Source of the DNA: CALMEC01 sp964531025 | GTDB lineage: Bacteria > Actinomycetota > Thermoleophilia > Miltoncostaeales > Miltoncostaeaceae | Length of the DNA: 64,000 nucleotides | Assembly (NCBI GenBank): GCA_964531025.1 | Contig: CAZHDY010000001.1 | Location: forward strand, 1,674,001-1,738,000 | Direction: 5' to 3' | Shown: one piece after another, positions 1 to 7,730 of the stretch | Numbering within the stretch: the first letter of the stretch is position 1 | Layout of the letters: each line of letters starts with the position of its first letter | Notes under the pieces: model-generated | Database searches by the model: none | The model's input: the letters and a program-made list of their open reading frames with translations, nothing else | Told to the model about the DNA's origin: nothing | Translations under genes and position numbers: made by a program

Positions 1-1
1 C

Positions 2-2026
2 GCCGAACTCGCCACGCTCGACTTCGAGGCCCTGAAGGCGGATCTCGTCGCGCTCCTCACCGACTCGCAGGAGTGGTGGCCCGCCGACTACGGCAACTAC
101 GGCCCCATGTTCGTGCGCCTTTCGTGGCACGCCGCCGGCACCTACCGCATCTTCGACGGTCGTGGAGGCGGAGACGGTGGACAGCAGCGCTTCGCTCCGT
201 TGAACAGCTGGCCGGACAACGTGCTCCTCGACAAGGGCCGTCGTCTCCTCTGGCCGATCAAGCAGAAGTACGGTCGCAAGATCTCGTGGGCCGACCTGCT
301 CGTGCTCGCCGGCAACGTGGCGCAGGAGGCGATGGGCCTCCCGGTGGAGGGATTCGCCTTCGGTCGCGAGGACGACTGGATGCCCGAGGAACTCAACTGG
401 GGATCCGAGACGGCGTGGCTCGGGGACGACGTCCGCTACGGCAGCCAGGGACGTGACCTCGAGGACCCGCTCGCCGCCGTCCAGATGGGTCTCATCTACG
501 TCAACCCGGAGGGCCCCGGCGCCAATGCCGACCCGGTCTCCGCGGCACACGACATCCGTGAGACCTTCCGGCGCATGGCCATGAACGACGAGGAGACCGT
601 GGCGCTCATCGCCGGTGGCCACACCTTCGGCAAGACCCACGGTGCCGCCCCGGCGACCCACGTCGGTGTCGAGCCCGAGGGCGCACCGCTTCACGCGATG
701 GGCCTGGGCTGGACCAGCACGCACGGCACAGGGATCGGCGGTGACGCCATCGGCAGCGGGCTGGAGGGCACCTGGACCCCGACCCCGACCACGTGGGACA
801 ACTCGTTCTTCGACGTCCTGTTCGGATACGAGTGGGAGCTCAGCGAGAGCCCTGCGGGTGCCAAGCAGTGGGTGCCCACAGACCCGGCGGCCCAGACGCT
901 CGTCGCCGACGCGCACGACTCCGCGAAGACGCATCCGCCCGTCATGCTGACGACGGACCTGTCGCTTCGCTTCGACCCCGAGTACGGGAAGATCTCGCGT
1001 CACTTCCACGAGAACCCGGAGGCGTTCACGAAGGCCTATGCCAAGGCCTGGTTCAAGCTCATCCACCGCGACATGGGACCGCGATCGCGCTACATCGGAC
1101 CGTGGGTGCCCGAGGACATCGAGATCTGGCAGGACCCGGTTCCCGCCGTCGATCACGCGCTGGTGAGTGACGCGGACGTCGAGTCGCTGAAGGCGAAGGT
1201 GCTGAAGTCGGGTCTCTCGACCGCCGACCTCGTCACCACGGCATGGGCGTCGGCCGCGAGCTTCCGCGGCACCGACAAGCGCGGTGGCGCCAACGGGGCC
1301 CGCATCCGACTGGCACCTCAGAACGGATGGGCGGCCAATGAGCCCGCGCGGATCGCACCGGTGATCTCGGTGCTCGAAGCCATCGCGGACGAGTTCAACG
1401 CCGCCGGTGGTGTGAAGGTGTCGGTCGCCGACATGATCGTTCTGGCAGGTTCCGCCGCCGTCGAGAGCGCTGCGAAGGCCGCGGGCGTCGACGTGAAGGT
1501 TCCCTTCACACCGGGTCGTACCGACGCCACGGATGAGATGACCGACGCCGAGTCGTTCGACGTCCTCGAGCCCCGCACCGACGGTTTCCGCAATTACCTC
1601 GGCGCCGCCACGGTTCCGGCCGAGCGCACCCTCATCGACCGCGCCACGCTTCTCACACTCACGGCGCCCGAGACGGCGTCGCTCGTGGGTGGGCTCCGCG
1701 CCATCGGCGCCAACCACGGTGGCACGACGCACGGTGTGCTCACCGACCGTGTCGGTTCTCTCACCAACGACTTCTTCGTCAACCTGCTCGACAACGACAC
1801 CGTCTGGTTCCCGACGAACGAGGACGAGACCCTCTACGAGGGCCGCGATCGCACGACCGGGAAGGTGCGCTGGACGGCGACCCGCAACGACCTCGTGTTC
1901 GGATCGCACTCGGTGCTTCGGGCGGTGGCCGAGGCCTACGCCTCGGACGACGCGCTGGTGCCGTTCGTCGGCGATTTCGTCAGCGCATGGGTGAAGGTGA
2001 TGGACCTAGATCGCTACGACGTGTAG
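2..2026 (+). CDS. katG: Catalase-peroxidase KatG (5' end outside window)
   Basis: This is the 3' part of a haem catalase-peroxidase that removes hydrogen peroxide in the cytoplasm. The frame is already open at the window edge, so the start codon lies upstream. The distal haem pocket RLSWHAAGTYR is at bases 116-148 and keeps its Arg, Trp and His. The Tyr of YVNPEG (base 497) and the Met of RRMAM (base 575), which form the Met-Tyr-Trp adduct needed for catalase activity, are present. The proximal haem ligand His is in GGHTFGKTHG (base 620). The second, haem-free domain is complete to the TAG stop. Nothing looks degraded, so the enzyme should be active. A hairpin follows the stop. The neighbour on the other side is convergent, so katG ends its own transcription unit. 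Confidence 0.97.
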   Translation, partial: AELATLDFEALKADLVALLTDSQEWWPADYGNYGPMFVRLSWHAAGTYRIFDGRGGGDGGQQRFAPLNSWPDNVLLDKGRRLLWPIKQKYGRKISWADLLVLAGNVAQEAMGLPVEGFAFGREDDWMPEELNWGSETAWLGDDVRYGSQGRDLEDPLAAVQMGLIYVNPEGPGANADPVSAAHDIRETFRRMAMNDEETVALIAGGHTFGKTHGAAPATHVGVEPEGAPLHAMGLGWTSTHGTGIGGDAIGSGLEGTWTPTPTTWDNSFFDVLFGYEWELSESPAGAKQWVPTDPAAQTLVADAHDSAKTHPPVMLTTDLSLRFDPEYGKISRHFHENPEAFTKAYAKAWFKLIHRDMGPRSRYIGPWVPEDIEIWQDPVPAVDHALVSDADVESLKAKVLKSGLSTADLVTTAWASAASFRGTDKRGGANGARIRLAPQNGWAANEPARIAPVISVLEAIADEFNAAGGVKVSVADMIVLAGSAAVESAAKAAGVDVKVPFTPGRTDATDEMTDAESFDVLEPRTDGFRNYLGAATVPAERTLIDRATLLTLTAPETASLVGGLRAIGANHGGTTHGVLTDRVGSLTNDFFVNLLDNDTVWFPTNEDETLYEGRDRTTGKVRWTATRNDLVFGSHSVLRAVAEAYASDDALVPFVGDFVSAWVKVMDLDRYDV

Positions 2027-2050
2027 TCGTCACGGTCATCGCGGTACCCG

Positions 2051-2083
2051 GACACCCCCGTCGCATGTTGCGGCGGGGGCGTC
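2051..2083. terminator. Hairpin between convergent katG and methyltransferase
   Basis: A 15-bp stem with a 3-nt loop (arms 2051-2065 and 2069-2083) has one A-C mismatch and one G-U pair. It lies 24 nt after the katG stop and just before the end of the convergent gene. No U-run follows, so it would be a high-GC, L-shaped terminator serving either strand. Confidence 0.6.
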
Positions 2084-2101
2084 GGTCGTCTCAGGGGCAG
2101 A

Positions 2102-2902
2102 TCACGCCTCGGGTTTACGGGCCACCGCGAAGAGCTTGCAGTAGTCGTAGACGAACCCGTCGGGGCCTGCGGCGTCGTGGAGCGCTCGCTCGATCTTCTG
2201 GTCGAGCTCGCTGTAGCCGCCGGGCGGGTTGTTCAGCAGGTGCGCCGCCACCGAGCGGGTGCGGGCCATGAAGGCATCCGGAGGTGTGTGGCGTCGTCTC
2301 CTCTCGATCCAGACATCGACGGGCTCGAGGCCCGCCGCGCGCAGGTCGGTGGCGATCTCGTCCACGTCGCGCTGGTTGGTCGCGAACCACCCGGTCCAGT
2401 CATCCGGAGCGCCGACGCCGGCGAGCAGGTCACGCCATGCGTCCTCGCTGCCGTGTCCGGCGGCCAGGATTCCCATCGCGCCGCCGGGTTTCAGCGCGCG
2501 TGCCATCCGTGCGATCGCGCCGGGCTTGTCGGGAAACCAGTGCAGCGCCATCGCACAGATCACGGCGTCGTACGCGTCGTCGGGGACGCCCATCTCCATC
2601 ACGTCCTCGTGACGGAGCTCGACCGCGACGTCCGGGAACTCGACTCCCAGTTTTGCGGCGAACTGTTCGAGCATTCCCTCGGACGCGTCGACGCCGGTGA
2701 TGGCCTCGACGTCGAAGCGCTGGATCATCGACGCGGACGTCCAGCCCGTGCCGCATCCGACGTCCAACACCTTCCGGTACGTCCCCTCCGGCAGCGACAT
2801 CACCAGTCGGTCGGATCCGTTGATGTTGTGCCGGACCGCCTCGTCGTAGGTGGTGGAGCCCTTGGTGAAGCCCTCGCCTGCGCTGGCTCTTTCTGTCGTC
2901 AA
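2102..2902 (-). CDS. Class I SAM-dependent methyltransferase
   Basis: A Rossmann-fold methyltransferase with the SAM-binding motif I VLDVGCGTG, the acidic residue of motif II (ITGVDAS) and the motif IV-like stretch YDAVICAMALHWF, as in the UbiE/Tam type. The substrate cannot be told from sequence. Two starts are possible. TTG at 2902 has a good ribosome site (AAAGGAA, 5-nt spacing), whereas GTG at 2953 has none and would begin inside the tail of the upstream gene's spacing. I chose TTG, giving about 266 residues. It follows the VOC-fold gene on the same strand with a gap of about 60 nt and is probably co-transcribed with it. Confidence 0.85.
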   Translation of the reverse strand: MTTERASAGEGFTKGSTTYDEAVRHNINGSDRLVMSLPEGTYRKVLDVGCGTGWTSASMIQRFDVEAITGVDASEGMLEQFAAKLGVEFPDVAVELRHEDVMEMGVPDDAYDAVICAMALHWFPDKPGAIARMARALKPGGAMGILAAGHGSEDAWRDLLAGVGAPDDWTGWFATNQRDVDEIATDLRAAGLEPVDVWIERRRRHTPPDAFMARTRSVAAHLLNNPPGGYSELDQKIERALHDAAGPDGFVYDYCKLFAVARKPEA

Positions 2903-2962
2903 AGCTGTTCCTTTGTTACAGACCGCGTTGAGCTGATCGGAGCCGCCGCCCACGCGGGGTTC

Positions 2963-3601
2963 TCAGCGCAGAATGATCTCACCGTCGGCCGTCGCGATCC
3001 CGCATGCGTGGATGCCGGGCCCCGTGCCGGGCGTGTAGCGGATCGGCAGGCCGTGGTCCGGGCCCAGCCAGCCCTCCAGTACGGGCTCGTGATCGCCGAC
3101 CTCCACGAAGGTGAAGTCGGTGGGCTCGCACGTGTGGCCGGCGGCCGCGTAGCGCTCCTCCAGGGTCTCCTGGCGTGTGGCGCGGTCGCCCCGCATCGCC
3201 ATGAAGAAGGGAAGTGGGTAGCGGGGCATACCGGCGGTCCGGAAGACGATGGCGTCCTCGTCCTCCGCCGAGTCCGCCGTCTGTCCGGTGTGGACCGGAA
3301 GGCCGCGGCGTGCGGCGGTGTCGTCCAGGTCATTCACCCCGAGGCACCACCAGAGGATGCGATCCTGCCCCTGGAGGGTGGCCGAGAGCCACGCCCCGTC
3401 GTCCTTCGTCGTGTCCTCGACGCCGAGCAGCTCAAGGAAGCGCCCGGACTTGAGCGGCACGAGGCGATCGCTGGTGCCGCCGAGGTGCCGGCTGCTGGGT
3501 ACCCATCCGAGGCCGTGCTCGTCTCGCAGGCGTTCACACGCCGCGTCGATGTCGACGACGCCGTAGATGACGTGGTCGATGAAGAAGCCCTCACTGCTCA
3601 T
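2963..3601 (-). CDS. VOC-superfamily (glyoxalase-like) protein
   Basis: A 212-residue protein that opens with IDHVIYGVVDIDAACERL, the typical first beta-alpha unit of vicinal-oxygen-chelate proteins of the glyoxalase-like type. His at the start of the fold and Glu in FLELLG are where metal ligands sit in this family, but the ligand set is not complete enough to name a reaction. The ATG start has GGGAGG about 11 nt upstream, a rather long spacing. The methyltransferase follows on the same strand. The substrate is unknown. Confidence 0.75.
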   Translation of the reverse strand: MSSEGFFIDHVIYGVVDIDAACERLRDEHGLGWVPSSRHLGGTSDRLVPLKSGRFLELLGVEDTTKDDGAWLSATLQGQDRILWWCLGVNDLDDTAARRGLPVHTGQTADSAEDEDAIVFRTAGMPRYPLPFFMAMRGDRATRQETLEERYAAAGHTCEPTDFTFVEVGDHEPVLEGWLGPDHGLPIRYTPGTGPGIHACGIATADGEIILR

Positions 3602-3857
3602 GTCGCGATCGTCCTCCCTCGTGTGCGGAGACGGCGGGTCCGGCGGGTCGCTCGCGGTCGGGCCGCGACCGTCTCCGAAGGCGGTGTATGCAGGGTTACA
3701 TAACCGCTTAGAACGCTACCCCACGCGTGATCTAAAGAGAACGTCGCCACGTCGGATCGGCACGGTTCTCAGACCCACGTCGCGTCCGCACCGGGGTGTT
3801 CGTCATGGAGTGACGGGCGGTCGGGCGTCGGAGACCCCCGACGCCGCGGGCCGGTGT

Positions 3858-4226
3858 CTATTTGGCCGGCGTGATCCTCACGGTGACCTGTGTGCCCTTG
3901 CGAGAGAGCTTGACGGTGAACTTGGCGCCCTTCACGGGACGCAGATCGATCAGATCCCGGGCGGCGCTGACGTTTGCGGGCCTCACCAGCCGGAGCGTCG
4001 CCGTCACCCCTCGTCCCATGACGAGATGCTGGCCGAGGACGAGGCGTGTGCCCTTCGCCAGGCGCTTGCCGTTCACGGTGAGCTTCTTCGAGCCGCCGAT
4101 CGCGATGACGCTGCCGACGATCTTGGGCTTCGGCTTCGGCTTGGTGGCCGCGATCGCGCTCGGTGCCGCCGCACCGGCGACGAGCAGTCCCGATACCAGG
4201 GCCGAAAGCAGGGCGCGACGATTCAT
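3858..4226 (-). CDS. Small secreted FecR-like protein
   Basis: A 122-residue protein with a clear signal peptide (MNRRALLSALVSGLLVAGAAAPSAIA split around residue 26), then a Lys-Pro stretch and one beta-rich domain. The domain pattern (a GSVIAIGG start, then KGTRLVLGQHLVMGRG) resembles a FecR-type fold, but no family match is certain. The start at 4226 is chosen because ATG overlaps the stop of the upstream gene (ATGA), GGGGA sits 7 nt before it, and the signal peptide begins there. The frame is open further upstream without a better start. It probably acts with the adjacent FecR protein outside the membrane. Confidence 0.7.
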   Translation of the reverse strand: MNRRALLSALVSGLLVAGAAAPSAIAATKPKPKPKIVGSVIAIGGSKKLTVNGKRLAKGTRLVLGQHLVMGRGVTATLRLVRPANVSAARDLIDLRPVKGAKFTVKLSRKGTQVTVRITPAK

Positions 4227-5020
4227 CCTCTCATCCCCAGGGTCCCGCCGTTGGTCTGGATCTCCAATGGATGATTGCCAGACGAGGACGGCCTCGCCCA
4301 CATGCTGCCCCTCTGGAGGGTGAGCTTCCGAGGACCGGTCGAACTGTCCGTGACCTCGCGGTCGCCGGTGATCTCGACCCTTGCGTTGCGGTTGATGCCG
4401 ACGCGTCCACCGATCAGAAACTCGAGTGTGAGCAGCGTGTTATCGCCGGTTTCGATGATGTCGCCGGATCGTAGAAGGGTGTTCTTGTCCACGCTGTACC
4501 GCCGGCCCTCGCGGATCACGGTGACGTTGTTGCCTTTGATGTCCAGTATCCGGCCCTTGGCCGTGGACGGGTCGATCTCGGGCAGCTTCGGTGGCTTGTC
4601 GCTCGTGGCCGGCTTGCCGTTGCCGCTCCCGGTGACGGTGAACTTCCGTCCCTGATTGTCCTCGGCCGTTCCGGTGAGTTTCGTGCCGTCGGCGGACATC
4701 GTCAGGCGGAACGTCGCGACGTATGCGCCGCCGGAGGTGGTCGTGAACGTCGCGACCGACCCTGAGACGGATCCGGTGATGGAGTAGCCGCCGGTCCCCG
4801 TCAGGTGGGTTCCGTCCTGTGTCCAGGTGGCGGTCCAGGGATAGTCATTGCCCATCTGCGGGCCGGAGACGACGTGGTCGATGAGCGACCAGGTGCCGGT
4901 GAAGTCGGCGTTCTCGGCGGCTGACGCGGAGGTCACGCGGCCCGCGACGAGCAGGCCGGCGAGCGCTGTGACGATCGCGATCGCCACGATCAGGGTGCGA
5001 CGGTTCAGATGGACGGCCAT
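4223..5020 (-). CDS. Secreted FecR-domain protein
   Basis: A 265-residue exported protein. The start at 5020 (MAVHLNRRTL) gives a proper signal peptide ending near residue 38. Residues of about 40-140 form a lipocalin-like beta-rich repeat region (GTWSLIDHV, TGTGGYSITGSV, TGTAEDNQG). About 160-265 form a FecR domain (GDIIETGDNTLLTLEFLIGG, then GINRNARVEI). The frame stops at GTLGMRG, exactly where FecR domains usually continue with a conserved GIRGT-type motif. The protein therefore either ends early or has lost its tail. Its stop overlaps the start of the next secreted protein, so the two are translationally coupled. No cognate sigma factor is adjacent. Confidence 0.75.
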   Translation of the reverse strand: MAVHLNRRTLIVAIAIVTALAGLLVAGRVTSASAAENADFTGTWSLIDHVVSGPQMGNDYPWTATWTQDGTHLTGTGGYSITGSVSGSVATFTTTSGGAYVATFRLTMSADGTKLTGTAEDNQGRKFTVTGSGNGKPATSDKPPKLPEIDPSTAKGRILDIKGNNVTVIREGRRYSVDKNTLLRSGDIIETGDNTLLTLEFLIGGRVGINRNARVEITGDREVTDSSTGPRKLTLQRGSMWARPSSSGNHPLEIQTNGGTLGMRG

Positions 5021-5261
5021 AAGGCGCAAAAGCTTACACACGGTGCCATCGGAGACTTTGCGGCATACGCAGTATGTACGTAGACGGATACGCTGACGGA
5101 GCACCGTCCGGTATTCGCCGGTATACGCGCTCACCGTGTAGGCGGGGTGCCCGAGTGAGTGTTCCTCGATGCGCGTGAGGTCCGCCACTTGACCGAGGCT
5201 CGGGGTGTGGCAGTGCTACCAAGACGTGATCGCTGTCCGGATCCGGGCGGACGTCGCGATC

Positions 5262-5711
5262 TCAGGTGTCGTCCGGCGCTTCTCGGCCGGAACGTCGAGC
5301 GAGCGCATGGCCGAAGCCGACGACGGACAGCACGATGATCACGGCCGGGAGCACGAAGCGCGTGAACCACGAGCCGTCACCTGCCGCCATCCGCAGGACG
5401 GCGACCACGGCGAGCGCGGTGCTCGACGCGAAGAGGGCCATCCTGAGGGTGGAGCTGAACGGCCGATTCTTGCTCCGCTCGTGGAGCTCCTCGTCCGTGA
5501 GCACCCACCAGTCCGAGAACCCGGCGACGGCCACGAGGATGGTGGATCCGATCACCATCGGTGTCAGTGTCGCGACATCGCCCCGGTCGGTGAGCGTTGC
5601 CGCGCCGCCCAGTGCCGTTGCCACCGCCCCGATCGTGAAGAGGATGTCGAGCGCTTCAGGTGAGAGGTTCAGCCCGAACCGCCGGCGCTTTCGCTGCGGG
5701 TCGTCGCTCAT
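5262..5711 (-). CDS. Predicted membrane protein, four hydrophobic segments
   Basis: A 149-residue protein of no recognised family. A basic N-terminus (RKRRRF) is followed by hydrophobic stretches near residues 18-35, 46-63, 88-107 and 117-135, so it is probably an integral membrane protein. The ATG at 5711 overlaps the stop of the upstream gene (ATGA) and is the natural start; longer frames upstream are antisense-like and arginine-rich. It is expected to be made together with the upstream soluble protein. Confidence 0.65.
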   Translation of the reverse strand: MSDDPQRKRRRFGLNLSPEALDILFTIGAVATALGGAATLTDRGDVATLTPMVIGSTILVAVAGFSDWWVLTDEELHERSKNRPFSSTLRMALFASSTALAVVAVLRMAAGDGSWFTRFVLPAVIIVLSVVGFGHALARRSGREAPDDT

Positions 5712-6220
5712 TCGAGATCGAATTGGTGCTTGGCGATGTAGAGGCGCACGTAGTGGACGCCCTCTGCGAGAACAGTGATGACGCGCTCGGCCTCCTCGGG
5801 TGTTGTGGAGTCGAGGCCGCGTGCGGTGATCCACCAGCGCGAGGGCTCGTCCTGGACCAACGGCAGGAGAGCGGAGGCGATGACGTTGGGATCGTCGGCT
5901 GACGTACCGTCGGTGCCCGTGATCACATGGGACGGATCGATGCCGATCGCACCCTCTGGCACGTCGTCCGAGTCCACGAGCCAGGTCCGCCCTTCGAGAC
6001 GCGCCGCGGTGCCGCACGCCTTGACCGGCCGATACGGAGATGCCTCCGCAAGCCGGGCCAGTGACGCGTCATCGTCCGGATCCTGGCCGCTGGAGACGAG
6101 ATCGATGCCGTGGCGGATGAGGATGGGAGGCCAGTCGGGCCCGGTGGGGAGCCCGCCGGTGATGAACGTGGGGAGCGCCGGGAGGTGAACACCCGCGCGC
6201 TGGAGTTCGTCGCGATTCAT
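5708..6220 (-). CDS. Hypothetical soluble protein
   Basis: A 170-residue acidic protein with no signal peptide or membrane segment and no family I recognise. It begins MNRDELQRAGVHLPALPTF and contains a run of Trp/Arg-rich residues (DEPSRWWITARGLD). The start at 6220 is chosen because upstream codons run into the 23-bp repeat array. No ribosome site is visible, so the transcript may be leaderless. It is coupled by ATGA to a membrane protein downstream and is divergent from the DUF4143 ATPase, sharing the repeat-containing control region. Confidence 0.55.
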   Translation of the reverse strand: MNRDELQRAGVHLPALPTFITGGLPTGPDWPPILIRHGIDLVSSGQDPDDDASLARLAEASPYRPVKACGTAARLEGRTWLVDSDDVPEGAIGIDPSHVITGTDGTSADDPNVIASALLPLVQDEPSRWWITARGLDSTTPEEAERVITVLAEGVHYVRLYIAKHQFDLE

Positions 6221-6264
6221 GCAGGCGCACGTTACGCGAGGAAGGTACTCCAGGGCGTCGAGAT

Positions 6265-6356
6265 TCTGCAATCGTCGGCATAGTGGCCCTGCAATTTACG
6301 GCATAGTGGGTCTGCAACTTCCGGCGTAGACACTCTGCAATCTTCGGTATAGGGCT
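6265..6356 (+). repeat. Four 23-bp tandem repeats before a DUF4143 ATPase
   Basis: Four head-to-tail copies at exactly 23-bp spacing: 6265-6287, 6288-6310, 6311-6333 and 6334-6356. The shared core is close to TCTGCAATNTTCGGCATAG. The first three bases, TGCAA, CGG and TAG are the best conserved. The last copy ends 3 bp before the ATPase start codon and contains a -10-like TATAGG at 6348-6353. The exact period and the position over the promoter suggest an array of operator sites for one protein, possibly the ATPase itself. This is inferred. Confidence 0.85.
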
Positions 6357-6359
6357 AGA

Positions 6360-7646
6360 ATGGCGGGAATGGACACCGCTGAGGTGCTAGGACACGCCTA
6401 CCGACCGAGGGTCATCGACACGGTACTGACTCGTGCCCTGTCGTCGGCCGGTGCGGTGGTGGTTGAAGGCGCCCGGGCGAGCGGCAAGACGATGACAGCC
6501 CTCCACGCTGCTCGTTCGTATGCGTTCCTCGACGATCCGGATATCCAGGATGCGATGTCGATCGCACCGCGGTCTGTCCTCGACGGTGATGCGCCACGAC
6601 TTCTCGATGAGTGGCAGGTCGCTCCCGATCTGTGGAATCTGGTCAGGCGCGCCGTCGACCGGGCAGACGGACCTGGGCGCTTCATTCTCACCGGCTCAGC
6701 GGTTCCCGCCGATGAGGTCACCCGCCACACCGGCGCTGGACGGTTCCTCCGACTCCGGCAGAGGACCATGACCTGGTGGGAGAAATACGAGGGTCTTCCG
6801 GGCAGGGTGAGCGTGGCGGGACTGTTCGACGGTGAACGACCTGCCGCGGACATGTCGGCCGACACGGAACTCGACGAGGTCATCGACGGCGTGCTTCGCT
6901 CCGGGTTCCCCGCCATGACCGCGCTGGACCTCGACCAATCGGCGGAGCGGCTGCGCGGCTACATCGACGACGTCGCACGCGCCGATATTCGTCGGCTCGC
7001 CGATGTGCGACATGCCCCGGATGTGATCCGGCAGCTCATCGCCGCTGTGGCACGGTCGGTTGCGTCGGAGGTGACGTATGCGACCCTTGCGGCCGACGTG
7101 AGGACTGTCGCGCCCACCATTGACGCTGAGACCGTCCGCGGGTACGTCGAGCTCCTGCAGCGCCTGTTCATCGTTGAGGCCCAGCCGCCGTGGACCCCCA
7201 AGCTGCGTTCCCGTGCCCGCCTGCGCACGTCATCGAAGCTTCATCTGGCCGATCCGTCACTTGCGGCGGCGGCACTGGGAGCCGGGGCGACGCGGCTCCG
7301 TGATGACCTGCCGACGCTCGGCATGCTCTTCGAGAGTGCCGCCATCCACGATCTGATGGTCTACGCGTCGTCTCTGGGTGGTGAGGTCCGCCACTATCGG
7401 GACTCGAACGGCAAGGAGATCGATGCCGTCATCACGCTCCCCGATGGTCGATGGGGAGCGGTTGAGGTGAAGTTGGGAGGCGCACAGATGCTGGCGGGCG
7501 TGGAATCGCTGCGAAAGGTGATCGAACAGGTCGACACCGACGCGGTGGGCGAACCGACGTTCCGGCTCGTCGTGACGGGCACCGGTCCGACCCTGACGAC
7601 GGATGACGGCACGGTGGTGAGTCCGCTGAGTGCCCTGGCTCCCTGA
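6360..7646 (+). CDS. AAA ATPase with DUF4143 (AAA_14 family)
   Basis: A 428-residue ATP-binding protein. Walker A is GARASGKT (37-44), Walker B is LLDEW (81-85), and FILTGS (108-113) is a sensor-like strand. The C-terminal DUF4143 domain ends in a PD-(D/E)XK-like signature: E353-x-D355 followed by E369-V-K371. The family is abundant and variable in bacteria, and its function is not firmly established. ATG at 6360 has AGGG five bases upstream and a -10-like TATAGG six bases upstream; ATG at 6369 is an alternative. The gene stands alone on this strand. The four 23-bp repeats immediately before it make self-regulation likely. Its base composition looks somewhat less GC-rich than katG. Confidence 0.85.
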   Translation: MAGMDTAEVLGHAYRPRVIDTVLTRALSSAGAVVVEGARASGKTMTALHAARSYAFLDDPDIQDAMSIAPRSVLDGDAPRLLDEWQVAPDLWNLVRRAVDRADGPGRFILTGSAVPADEVTRHTGAGRFLRLRQRTMTWWEKYEGLPGRVSVAGLFDGERPAADMSADTELDEVIDGVLRSGFPAMTALDLDQSAERLRGYIDDVARADIRRLADVRHAPDVIRQLIAAVARSVASEVTYATLAADVRTVAPTIDAETVRGYVELLQRLFIVEAQPPWTPKLRSRARLRTSSKLHLADPSLAAAALGAGATRLRDDLPTLGMLFESAAIHDLMVYASSLGGEVRHYRDSNGKEIDAVITLPDGRWGAVEVKLGGAQMLAGVESLRKVIEQVDTDAVGEPTFRLVVTGTGPTLTTDDGTVVSPLSALAP

Positions 7647-7681
7647 TGTGAATCGCTCGTCCGTGCGGTGCGCGCAGATCA

Positions 7682-7694
7682 GGTATCTGGCACC
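7682..7694 (+). repeat. GGTGCCTGGCACC-type hairpin tip, copy 1 (diverged)
   Basis: The 13-mer GGTATCTGGCACC sits between the convergent ATPase and anti-sigma genes, a usual place for this hairpin family. It differs from the commonest form, GGTGCCTGGCACC, at two bases. GC-rich CGCGC arms lie on both sides, but pairing of the lower stem is poor, so this is the weakest copy. Confidence 0.5.
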
Positions 7695-7730
7695 AGAGAC
7701 GTGCGCGCGTCGCTGTCGGGCCCGTGGTCC

